From assembly GCA_021772295.1 (NCBI GenBank), contig JAJFMG010000179.1, positions 1-7,448 of the forward strand: DNA of 7,448 bases, written 5' to 3'. A model generated the notes under the pieces. The model had not been told where the DNA came from, made no database searches, and saw only the letters and a program-made list of their open reading frames with translations. The position numbers and the translations under genes are program-made. Source of the stretch: Chlamydiota bacterium (GTDB lineage: Bacteria > Chlamydiota > Chlamydiia > Chlamydiales > Simkaniaceae). Shown here one piece after another: positions 1-6,114 of this stretch (positions are counted from its first letter, which is position 1; each line of letters opens with the position of its first letter).

Positions 1-651
1 AGCATATACATCAGATGATCCTGCAAAAGATGTATTCTTATCTTTTGTTTCGTTGATCTCTACTGCATTGAATTTTACGCTTAAGGGGCTCATATCTTTC
101 GTAAGATAGACACTGTCTCCCACAAAAAGACCAACCATCCCACTTGGGGCAACAAGTTCTCCAAGTTGCTCGATTCTTCGAGCAATAAAGGTAATGCTAT
201 CTGCCTGCACTAAGCCTTCATTTCGAATAAGGCCTTTCAAGTTTGTAAACTGATAATTTCCTGATAAAAAATCTTGGTTAGATAGCTTTCCAGCCCCGGC
301 TAGAAATTTTGCCGTATCAATAATGGCTGTCTTTCCTAAATAAATCCCTGCTGGATTTAATAGGTATACCGCTCCATTAGAAGATAAAACGCCATTGATT
401 CGAGAGGCAGATCCTCCCATTACACGACTTAAGACCCGTGAGTTTTTATCATATTGTTGAAAAACAACCTTTTCCCCATTTGCGATATGAAAACTTTTGA
501 AATCAAGAATCGTTTCCTTTCCTGTTTTATAGGTCGTTGTTCTCATATACTGAGAAACAGTTGCTTTCCCATGAGAAACTTTGTCAAGCTCTGGTTTTGC
601 TTGCAGTGTACCTACTGCTAAAACTAAGAAAAGAGCAGATGTTTTTTTCAT
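1..651 (-). CDS. TpsA-type exoprotein, haemagglutination-activity (TPS) domain, 5' part only
   Basis: This frame is open from an ATG at 651 to the window edge (217 codons, no stop), so the gene continues beyond position 1. Residues 1-18 form a signal peptide (MKK start, hydrophobic ALFLVLAVG core, likely cleavage after LQA). The rest matches the N-terminal secretion domain of two-partner secretion exoproteins (filamentous haemagglutinin / haemolysin type). It has SRVMGGSASRINGVL at residues 75-89, the NPAGI signature at 99-103 followed by YLGKTA, then beta-helix repeats such as LKGLIRNEG and VQADSITFIA (138-157). There is no cysteine in the visible part, as is usual for these substrates. In this family the domain is recognised in the periplasm by the TpsB POTRA domains and the protein is threaded through the outer membrane. 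The gene follows its transporter by 9 nt. The activity (adhesin, haemolysin or toxin) lies in the missing part and cannot be called. Confidence 0.9.
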   Translation of the reverse strand, partial: MKKTSALFLVLAVGTLQAKPELDKVSHGKATVSQYMRTTTYKTGKETILDFKSFHIANGEKVVFQQYDKNSRVLSRVMGGSASRINGVLSSNGAVYLLNPAGIYLGKTAIIDTAKFLAGAGKLSNQDFLSGNYQFTNLKGLIRNEGLVQADSITFIARRIEQLGELVAPSGMVGLFVGDSVYLTKDMSPLSVKFNAVEINETKDKNTSFAGSSDVYA

Positions 652-656
652 ATCTG

Positions 657-662
657 CCTCCT
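657..662 (-). promoter_or_regulatory. Shine-Dalgarno AGGAGG for tpsA
   Basis: On the minus strand AGGAGG lies 5 nt before the ATG at 651 and overlaps the TAG stop of the upstream transporter gene (TAGGAGG). It is the strongest ribosome binding site in the window. It fixes the tpsA start, and it suggests that ribosomes finishing the transporter gene can reinitiate on the exoprotein gene. No separate promoter fits in the 9-nt gap, so the two genes are probably co-transcribed. Confidence 0.85.
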
Positions 663-2487
663 AATACATAACCGTTGCGCTAAAGTAGAATTGCTGCGAG
701 CCTTTCGATACATTTTCTACTTTTTTAAGTGCATAGCCATAGTCTGCTCGAATAAATACATTGTCTGAGAAGATAAATTCGCCTCCAAATCCAGAACCAA
801 GAAGTGTGTCATCGCCATGTGGCTCTATAAATACATCCTTTCCACTTACGTTCCAAACTCTACCTGCATCAAAAAAGAGTCGAAGAATCAAGTCCCAATC
901 TGCTTTGTCTCCTTCAAAACTTGGAGCTAGTTTAAACCCTTTTTTTCCAAAAAAGGATCTATGCATTGGAGGTCTGATTTTTAGCATTTGAGGAATATGG
1001 AACATATATTCCGCTCTAGAATAGAGCGTACTATCACCCGCTGCTACAGATGCTGGATAACCTCTTACGGTATAAAGCCCTCCAAGAATCCCTTGAAACT
1101 GGGGTATAAGTCTTGCAGTGAATGATGTTTGCCCACCAACGGCAAGGGACACTTCATTTACAAGATAAGGATCAATAAAATAGGAACCAAAAGCAGAAAG
1201 CTCTCCCATTTGCCAATTTTTAGTCACATCGGTTCTACCAAGTCTATCAAGATCACTTTGACGCACTTGGGTCATGAAGTTAATTGGAAATGTAAAACTA
1301 GCTTCTAAAAATGCTTTTGCTTTTTTACTGATATAAGATGTTAAAAAGCTAAAGGTCGGCATAACAAACGACTCTCTACCTTTCAAAGAAATCATGTCAA
1401 AATGCACATCAATGAATTCATATTGCAAACTTACTTTTGCATCTAAAAAAAGCATTTTGTTTTGATAAAAATTATTGATCACAGATAGCTCTGCAGAGTA
1501 GGTATTTCCGGTAAATACATCAGTAGAAAATCCAAGTTGGGGTGCTAAAAATCTTGTCTGAGATCCCTCAATTTGCCATCTCCATTTAGGATCATTCGGG
1601 AAAGGTCTATCATAGGAGATGTTGACAGCGTGATAGGAGTGGAATCCATCAGATGCCACATCGATTTGCATAATGTCGTCGTTACCCGTAACCTGAGTAT
1701 TTAAATAACCAATAGCTCCTTGCCAACGGTTTAGATCAGGTGGGCCTGCGTTATTGATATTCCCAAAGACTCGCCAAGGTTTGTCTTCATGAACGACAAA
1801 ATCGATACCAAGATCTCCAACGCCATCTTCTACGCCAACCTCTAATTCGACATGCCGCCTTGGATGTCTGTTTAAAAAGTAGACATAATTTTCTAAGTTA
1901 TTCGCTTGCATAAGATCATAGCTAGAAATTGGCGAACTATTAACAATATTCCGATGTTTCTTTGCATTGATAGTTTCAATTTTTCCGTAGCTATCTTTGC
2001 TCACAGTTCGAACAGTTCCAACTTTCATACAATGGATCAAAAAAGTAAGCTTATTACTCGCTTTAGATCGAATATCAACCCCTCTGCCTGTTATCTGCTC
2101 TGGATCAACATACACAAAAACGCCATGAATGTCTTTTTTATGGAACCATTTGACAACTTGAGAAGAAATAGCTACGAGGGCGCTTTTATCAAAGTACTCG
2201 GGCTCCATTCTCGAATTTAGATCTGCAATAGTATATGTCTTAAAGCAAGATGATTGCCCTGCACCACTGAAACCTTTCTTCGTTCGACACAATGAAACTG
2301 AGACTTGATTTAGTTTCTCAAGACCCGGAAGAGATGGATGTCCATTCTCATACTGGAAGGAAATCGTCGATACTAAGTACCAATTATTCTCAGGGTCCAT
2401 TTCATAGCTGTGGGAAAAAATTGCACATGTGAAAACAAATTGTAATGCAATAATAAATAGAAAACACTTATGTGAAACATTCTTCAT
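661..2487 (-). CDS. TpsB outer-membrane transporter, ShlB/FhaC/HecB family
   Basis: This 608-residue protein is the predicted outer-membrane pore and activator for the TpsA protein encoded just downstream. Residues 1-27 look like a signal peptide (CFLFIIALQFVFTCAIF core). Residues of about 35-235 fit the periplasmic POTRA region, and the second POTRA ends in NYVYFLNRHPRRHVELEV (200-217) followed by DLGIDFVVHEDKPW. From about 240 onward there are alternating beta strands of a 16-strand barrel. The Omp85/TpsB loop-6 motif VRGY is at 474-477 inside GGLYTVRGYPASVAAGD. FFDAGRVW (538-545) and a final amphipathic strand ending FSATVMY also fit the family. Length is typical (about 550-600). The start is the first Met, since later ones would lose the signal peptide; it has no good Shine-Dalgarno. 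C67 and C81 could form a disulfide in the first POTRA region (inference). BamA is excluded by the shorter POTRA region and by the paired TpsA gene. Confidence 0.92.
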   Translation of the reverse strand: MKNVSHKCFLFIIALQFVFTCAIFSHSYEMDPENNWYLVSTISFQYENGHPSLPGLEKLNQVSVSLCRTKKGFSGAGQSSCFKTYTIADLNSRMEPEYFDKSALVAISSQVVKWFHKKDIHGVFVYVDPEQITGRGVDIRSKASNKLTFLIHCMKVGTVRTVSKDSYGKIETINAKKHRNIVNSSPISSYDLMQANNLENYVYFLNRHPRRHVELEVGVEDGVGDLGIDFVVHEDKPWRVFGNINNAGPPDLNRWQGAIGYLNTQVTGNDDIMQIDVASDGFHSYHAVNISYDRPFPNDPKWRWQIEGSQTRFLAPQLGFSTDVFTGNTYSAELSVINNFYQNKMLFLDAKVSLQYEFIDVHFDMISLKGRESFVMPTFSFLTSYISKKAKAFLEASFTFPINFMTQVRQSDLDRLGRTDVTKNWQMGELSAFGSYFIDPYLVNEVSLAVGGQTSFTARLIPQFQGILGGLYTVRGYPASVAAGDSTLYSRAEYMFHIPQMLKIRPPMHRSFFGKKGFKLAPSFEGDKADWDLILRLFFDAGRVWNVSGKDVFIEPHGDDTLLGSGFGGEFIFSDNVFIRADYGYALKKVENVSKGSQQFYFSATVMY

Positions 2488-2545
2488 AGAGAAATAACAC
2501 CATATCTAGTTGGTATACCTAAATTTGGACATTACACATTATTAA

Positions 2546-2572
2546 ATAATAATTACATCTATTAATTGTTAA
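2546..2572 (-). promoter_or_regulatory. candidate promoter for the tpsB-tpsA operon
   Basis: On the minus strand TTAACA (2572-2567) and TATTAT (2551-2546) each match the sigma-70/sigma-66 consensus at 5 of 6 bases, but the spacer is only 15 nt, shorter than the usual 17. Transcription would start near 2539, giving a leader of about 52 nt. The -10 overlaps a short AT palindrome, ATTATT-A-AATAAT (2538-2550), which could be an operator or simply AT-rich chance. In DNA this AT-rich such matches are common, so this is only a candidate. Confidence 0.3.
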
Positions 2573-2575
2573 ATT

Positions 2576-2836
2576 CTATTTTTCATGCATCGAAGCTTTA
2601 GTTTCTGCTGAGGTGCGAGCATGTGTTTTTAAAACTTTCCCATCTATAGAGTGGAGAAAACCGCTCGTCTGCGGATATATGGCATAATCCAGTAATATAT
2701 TCATTTGTGATCATTTGCCAAATGCGAGTAGAGAGCTGGGAGTCAAAAAGAAATTTTTTCTAATAAAGCCATCCCTTTTGCCATGAATTAACAAAATGAT
2801 GGCTTAAAGAAAATAATTTACCCTCTTCCTTAAGAC
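2576..2836 (-). pseudogene. possible decayed coding sequence (unidentified)
   Basis: Two overlapping minus-strand frames look more protein-like than expected for intergenic DNA. One runs from inside the M50 gene to a TAA at 2600-2598, broken only by a TAG at 2762-2760. The 53 codons after that TAG include RIWQMITNEYITGLCHISAD and then ERFSPLYRWESF, rich in aromatic residues. The other begins at an ATG at 2704 and runs to a TAG at 2578-2576, encoding 42 residues that include YAIYPQTSGFLHSIDGKVL and end in SAETKASMHEK. Neither has a Shine-Dalgarno. A frameshift plus a nonsense change in an old gene would give this picture, but chance is a real alternative. I recognise no family, so no function is proposed. 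Confidence 0.2.
2766..2805 (-). terminator. candidate terminator hairpin after the sucC-sucD-M50 operon
   Basis: AAGCCATC (2766-2773) pairs with GATGGCTT (2798-2805) over 8 bp. Inside the 24-nt loop TTTTG (2776-2780) can pair with CAAAA (2792-2796), extending the stem across a small internal loop. It lies 32 nt beyond the stop of the M50 gene. On the minus strand the stem is followed by an interrupted A/T-rich tail rather than a clean U tract, so it could be a weak intrinsic terminator or a 3'-end stabilising stem. Confidence 0.4.
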
Positions 2837-3982
2837 TTAATTGTTTTTTTGAGATTGAACAAACTGATTAAAGGCTGGATCCCTTTTGACATTTTCAAAT
2901 TCTGAACCTGAAACAAGTTCCTCCAAATTAGAAAGCCCATGGCTAATGGCAGCTTTAAGCCAACCGATGCATGGTTTCACCTTCCCAAAAGAAGCTTCTG
3001 CAACAGCTGCTCGAACAGCCACATCTTTGCTAGGTGCTATTTGAAAACAAAATGCAGAATGCTTAGAAACGGTTTCAAAGTCTTTTATTTGGTATGCACA
3101 TTCATGCATAATTAACTTAGACTCTGGGGCCAAATGCCCTTTAAGCTCCATCAACAAGTGATAACTTTTCTCATACTCTTTTCTAGTATAGTGAATTTGA
3201 GCAAGAGTTTGCGTTGCAATAGTAAATAAGATTCCTTTCTTAGCTGTATCTCTGATGTGATCTAAGTGAGCTATGGCGTCAGCTTGATTCCCCATTTGCA
3301 TAAGACTCTCTACTTCTTCGAGCTCTTTTTTTACATCTTCAGATCTATCACTCTCTGATATAAATCTTGTTTTGCGATAGGCATCGAAGTTTTGAAAAGC
3401 AAAGAGAAAAAAAAGAGCCCCAATTAAAAATGACCCTTTAAAAAAGAAAAATAAACTGATACCGATGGCAATAAGTGCACTTAAAAAAAGCGATAGTTTT
3501 ACACCTTTTACTCCCAACATCCCCTCAAAAATAATGCGAAGAAGTTGTCCACCATCAAGTGGCATAACAGGCAATAAATTTACAATTGTCCAAAACAAAT
3601 TAATCATTTGGAACGCTTTTACAACAGGACCAATACTTGGGGTTCTAAATGCTTGAAATTGCAAAAGAAAAGTTGCCAAAAGAAAGAGTAAAAAACCAAA
3701 AAGAGGCCCATTTAGAACAACAATAAACTCTTTCCAAAGTGAGAGCTTGGGTCCTCTTGGATGGGTTAGTCCTCCAAAAGCTACAAGTTCGATTCGAGGA
3801 GAACATCCAAATCCAAGCGCTGCTAAAGCGTGACCAAATTCATGGACTAAAATCGAAATAAAAATAATCCCTATCCAAATCAGCGTTCCTGTAAAACTTC
3901 TTGAATAAAACCAACCAATCAAAGCTGCTGTCACAAAGAAAAAAGGAGATATAGTTAGGGGTATTTTTTTCGATTCACTCAT
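2837..3982 (-). CDS. M50 (site-2-protease family) membrane metallopeptidase with TPR-like C-terminal domain
   Basis: This 381-residue protein is a predicted intramembrane zinc protease. HEFGH at residues 47-51 is the HExxH zinc and catalytic motif, set in a hydrophobic helix. The second metal-binding motif N-x2-P-x3-LDGG is complete (N135, P138, L142-D143-G144-G145). Hydrophobic stretches near 10-25, 33-55, 86-110, 122-141 and 163-200 give about five or six membrane segments. No PDZ domain is visible, so it is unlike RseP and closer to the short SpoIVFB-like M50 class. Residues of about 215-380 are soluble and helical with TPR-like features ([15 protein letters not shown], then a repeat near 255-285) and are probably cytoplasmic. 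The ATG overlaps the sucD stop as ATGA and has no strong Shine-Dalgarno of its own, suggesting translational coupling. The substrate is unknown. The TPR tail may bind substrate or a regulator (inference). Confidence 0.88.
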   Translation of the reverse strand: MSESKKIPLTISPFFFVTAALIGWFYSRSFTGTLIWIGIIFISILVHEFGHALAALGFGCSPRIELVAFGGLTHPRGPKLSLWKEFIVVLNGPLFGFLLFLLATFLLQFQAFRTPSIGPVVKAFQMINLFWTIVNLLPVMPLDGGQLLRIIFEGMLGVKGVKLSLFLSALIAIGISLFFFFKGSFLIGALFFLFAFQNFDAYRKTRFISESDRSEDVKKELEEVESLMQMGNQADAIAHLDHIRDTAKKGILFTIATQTLAQIHYTRKEYEKSYHLLMELKGHLAPESKLIMHECAYQIKDFETVSKHSAFCFQIAPSKDVAVRAAVAEASFGKVKPCIGWLKAAISHGLSNLEELVSGSEFENVKRDPAFNQFVQSQKNN

Positions 3983-4860
3983 TTTCGTTTATCCATTGCC
4001 TCTTGCATTGCTTTGCCCATTTCCGCTGGAGACTGCGTCACTGTGACGCCTGCTTTTTCTAAAGCTTCCATTTTACCTTTAGCTGTTCCCTGCCCATGAG
4101 AGACAATTGCACCAGCATGTCCCATCCTACGCCCCTCTGGCGCTGTCACCCCTGCAATAAATGCAGCGACAGGTTTTGAACAGTTTTGCTTAATCCATTC
4201 AGCGGCCATCTCTTCGGCATTTCCACCAATCTCTCCAATCATAAGGATCCCTTTGGTTTCTGGATCTTTTTCAAAAAGCTCTAAAGTATCTATAAAGTTG
4301 GTACCATTTAATGGATCACCACCAATACCGACACAAGTTGTCTGCCCCAACCCATTTTGGGTAGTTTGGTATACAGCCTCATAAGTAAGTGTCCCCGATT
4401 TAGAAACAATTCCAATTTTGCCTTTTTTATGGATATAGCCTGGCATGATACCAATCTTACACTCCTCTGGTGTAATAATACCAGGGCAGTTTGGGCCAAT
4501 GAGTCTCGAAGATTTGGATTGTTTCATCACTCTTGAAACCTCTAACATATCTCGAATTGGTATCCCTTCTGTAATACAAACAATTAATCCAATGCCTGCA
4601 TCTTCCGCCTCCAAAATCGCATTTGCAGCAAATGGCGGTGGTACAAACACAAGCGACACATCAGGATTTACCGCTTTTTTTGCTTCTATCACCGTATCAA
4701 ACATTGGCAGATCGAGAACTTTTTGCCCTCCCTTTCCAGGAGTGACGCCTCCTACGTAGTGGGAGCCATAAAGGATCCCTTGCTCTGTATGGAACTTTCC
4801 AGCTTTTCCAGATAGTCCTTGCGTAATGATTTTTGTTTTCTTATTTACAAGTATTGCCAT
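3979..4860 (-). CDS. sucD: succinyl-CoA synthetase (ligase), alpha subunit
   Basis: This subunit joins SucC to interconvert succinyl-CoA and succinate with nucleoside triphosphate formation, a TCA-cycle step in the cytoplasm. At 293 residues it has the usual length. The N-terminal CoA-binding Rossmann domain shows [15 protein letters not shown] (13-27), [10 protein letters not shown] (36-45) and FVPPPFAA (72-79). IGPNCPGII (121-129) and [10 protein letters not shown] (153-162) follow. The C-terminal ligase domain holds GIGGDP (178-183), the Glu in MIGEIGG (E210), and the phosphohistidine loop RRMGHAGAI, in which H248 is the residue phosphorylated during catalysis (His246 in E. coli numbering). 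The start lies 2 nt after the sucC stop. Its ribosome binding site AAGGGA sits in the last sucC codons, 5 nt before the ATG. No key residue is missing. Confidence 0.98.
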   Translation of the reverse strand: MAILVNKKTKIITQGLSGKAGKFHTEQGILYGSHYVGGVTPGKGGQKVLDLPMFDTVIEAKKAVNPDVSLVFVPPPFAANAILEAEDAGIGLIVCITEGIPIRDMLEVSRVMKQSKSSRLIGPNCPGIITPEECKIGIMPGYIHKKGKIGIVSKSGTLTYEAVYQTTQNGLGQTTCVGIGGDPLNGTNFIDTLELFEKDPETKGILMIGEIGGNAEEMAAEWIKQNCSKPVAAFIAGVTAPEGRRMGHAGAIVSHGQGTAKGKMEALEKAGVTVTQSPAEMGKAMQEAMDKRK

Positions 4861-4862
4861 AT

Positions 4863-6026
4863 CTATCCCTTAAGCGCATCTACTGCTTTTTTTGCAGCGT
4901 CTGCCATGCCATCAGCGCTGATAATTTTAAGTCCTGATTTTGCAATCAGATTTTTCCCCTCTTCAACATTCGTCCCTTCTAGTCGAACAATTAAAGGAAT
5001 GGTAAGAGCAAGTTCTTTAGAGGCTGCAATAATCCCTTCAGCGATCGTTGCGCAACTCATAATTCCACCAAAAATATTAACGAGAATTGCTTTTACTTTC
5101 GGATCGCTTAATATGATTTTAAAACCAGCTGCCACTTTTTCTTTGGTAGCGCCGCCACCTACATCTAAAAAGTTAGCTGGCTCTCCACCAAAGTGATGAA
5201 TAATATCCATAGTAGACATAGCAAGGCCTGCGCCGTTAACCATGCAACCTATATTTCCATCAAGAGACACATATGCTAAATCATGCTTATTTGCTTCTAC
5301 TTCATTCGGTGATACTTGCGAAGGATCAAAGAAATTTGCAATTTCTTTTTGTCTAAAAAGCGCATTGTCATCAACAGAGAGTTTTGCATCCAATGCTAAA
5401 ATCTGACTTTGCTTTGATACTACAAGAGGATTAATCTCGAGTAGTGACGCATCGTACTTGATAAAGCATCTCGCTAAAATAGCAGCAACGCTCATGCCCT
5501 GCTTTGCTAAATCTCCATTCCATCCCATAAATTTGGCAAGATATAATAAATGAAATGGTCTAACTGAGCCATCAAGCTCAATTGGAACCTTTAATATCTT
5601 TTCTGGAGTTTTTGCAGCCACCTCTTCAATTTCCATTCCGCCTTCTGGTGATGCAATCAAAATTGCTCGGGCATTTTCACGATCGATGATCGCTCCTAAG
5701 TAATATTCCTTTTCAATATCAACCGGATCTGAAATCATTACTTTGTGAGCAACAACCCCCTCTTTTCCTGTTTGATTATTGACCATCTTCATATCGATGA
5801 GCTTTTCACAATAATCTAAAATCTCTTCTTTTGATTTTCCAAACTTTACGCCACCGGCCTTTCCGCGGCCACCTGCATGCACTTGGATTTTGACAACGCC
5901 TTCTTTAATCTGCAGCTCTTGAAGCACTTTTTCAGCCTCGTGAACAGATGTTGCCACACCAAAAGGGGGAATTGGCATTCCCTCTTTTTGCAGGATTTCT
6001 TTTGCTTGAAACTCATGGGTATTCAT
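4863..6026 (-). CDS. sucC: succinyl-CoA synthetase (ligase), beta subunit
   Basis: This is the nucleotide-binding subunit of succinyl-CoA synthetase. At 387 residues it matches bacterial SucC (about 388). The ATP-grasp domain begins with [12 protein letters not shown] and contains the glycine-rich loop [11 protein letters not shown] (49-59), the same as in the E. coli enzyme, and [11 protein letters not shown] (106-116). LLEINPLV (195-202) supplies N199, and D213 in ALDAKL is the second Mg2+ ligand; both fall at the E. coli positions. The C-terminal ligase-CoA domain shows [11 protein letters not shown] (264-274), NFLDVGGGA (285-293), [10 protein letters not shown] (316-325) and RLEGTN (348-353). 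ATP versus GTP preference cannot be settled by eye. The start has a GGAGG (6042-6038) 11 nt upstream, slightly distant but clear. It is the first gene of the sucC-sucD-M50 operon and diverges from ftsY. Confidence 0.98.
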   Translation of the reverse strand: MNTHEFQAKEILQKEGMPIPPFGVATSVHEAEKVLQELQIKEGVVKIQVHAGGRGKAGGVKFGKSKEEILDYCEKLIDMKMVNNQTGKEGVVAHKVMISDPVDIEKEYYLGAIIDRENARAILIASPEGGMEIEEVAAKTPEKILKVPIELDGSVRPFHLLYLAKFMGWNGDLAKQGMSVAAILARCFIKYDASLLEINPLVVSKQSQILALDAKLSVDDNALFRQKEIANFFDPSQVSPNEVEANKHDLAYVSLDGNIGCMVNGAGLAMSTMDIIHHFGGEPANFLDVGGGATKEKVAAGFKIILSDPKVKAILVNIFGGIMSCATIAEGIIAASKELALTIPLIVRLEGTNVEEGKNLIAKSGLKIISADGMADAAKKAVDALKG

Positions 6027-6051
6027 AGAATAATTGGCCTCCGGATCAATC

Positions 6052-6080
6052 TCGTATCAAAATCTCTTATGTGATACAAT
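6052..6080 (+). promoter_or_regulatory. candidate extended -10 promoter for ftsY
   Basis: TACAAT (6075-6080) matches the -10 consensus at 5 of 6 bases and is preceded by TGA (6072-6074), giving the extended -10 form TGn-TACAAT. The hexamer 17 nt upstream, TCGTAT (6052-6057), is a poor -35, which an extended -10 can compensate for. Transcription would begin near 6087, 28 nt before the ftsY start codon. Confidence 0.45.
6054..6077. repeat. inverted repeat GTATCA-N12-TGATAC in the divergent promoter region
   Basis: GTATCA (6054-6059) and TGATAC (6072-6077) are perfect inverted 6-bp arms with a 12-nt spacer. The right arm overlaps the ftsY -10 and the left arm overlaps its -35 position, while the sucC -10 candidate lies between them. 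The half-site centres are 18 bp apart, somewhat under two helical turns. It could be an operator for one regulator acting on both genes, or a by-product of overlapping promoter elements. Confidence 0.4.
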
Positions 6081-6094
6081 CCTATTTCCTTCAA
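6066..6094 (-). promoter_or_regulatory. candidate promoter for the sucC-sucD-M50 operon
   Basis: On the minus strand TTGAAG (6094-6089) and CATAAG (6071-6066) are separated by 17 nt, each matching consensus at 4 of 6 bases. Transcription would start near 6059, giving a leader of about 33 nt that contains the GGAGG of sucC. A weaker alternative on the same strand is TTGTAT (6079-6074) with TACGAG (6056-6051), also 17 nt apart. The site overlaps the ftsY promoter candidate on the other strand. Confidence 0.35.
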
Positions 6095-6114
6095 TGAAAA
6101 AAAGAGTTTAATTT

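Larger units (their letters stand above)
2488..2836. other. 349-nt intergenic region between the M50 gene and tpsB
   Basis: No confident gene is seen here. The part nearest tpsB (about 2500-2580) is very AT-rich and holds the candidate promoter and the self-complementary octamer GGTATACC (2512-2519). The middle (about 2590-2740) has a higher GC content and looks coding-like. It contains a small hairpin, CCGC-TCGTCT-GCGG (2661-2674), and a repeat cluster of TCATTTG at 2701-2707 and 2711-2717 with the second copy forming CATTTG-C-CAAATG (2712-2724). The part nearest the M50 gene contains the hairpin at 2766-2805. The region separates two minus-strand transcription units and probably ends one and starts the next. 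Confidence 0.6.

Noticed and set aside
1906..2220. Plus-strand open frame of 104 codons inside tpsB
   Set aside because: It is antisense to the conserved POTRA region of the transporter and shows no domain or Shine-Dalgarno. The other antisense or alternate-frame stretches (761-991, 3465-3656, 4308-4499, 4445-4759, 5877-6074, 6420-6743) were dropped for the same reason.
661..2487. Transporter as BamA or TamA
   Set aside because: Length, a short POTRA region and the immediately adjacent TPS-domain exoprotein fit TpsB. BamA would be longer with about five POTRA domains.
2420..2487. Lipoprotein signal in TpsB (Cys21 after VFT)
   Set aside because: VFTC does not fit the usual lipobox (Leu-Ala/Ser-Gly/Ala-Cys), and beta-barrel TpsB proteins use ordinary signal peptides.
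2512..2519. GGTATACC octamer as an operator or attachment site
   Set aside because: An 8-bp palindrome alone is expected by chance at this scale, and no second copy or flanking symmetry was found.
4819..5196. Plus-strand open frame of 125 codons opposite the sucC/sucD junction
   Set aside because: It lies antisense to two clearly identified genes and spans their junction. Its Ala/Ser/Pro-rich composition is what the complement of these genes gives. No ribosome site or family is recognised.
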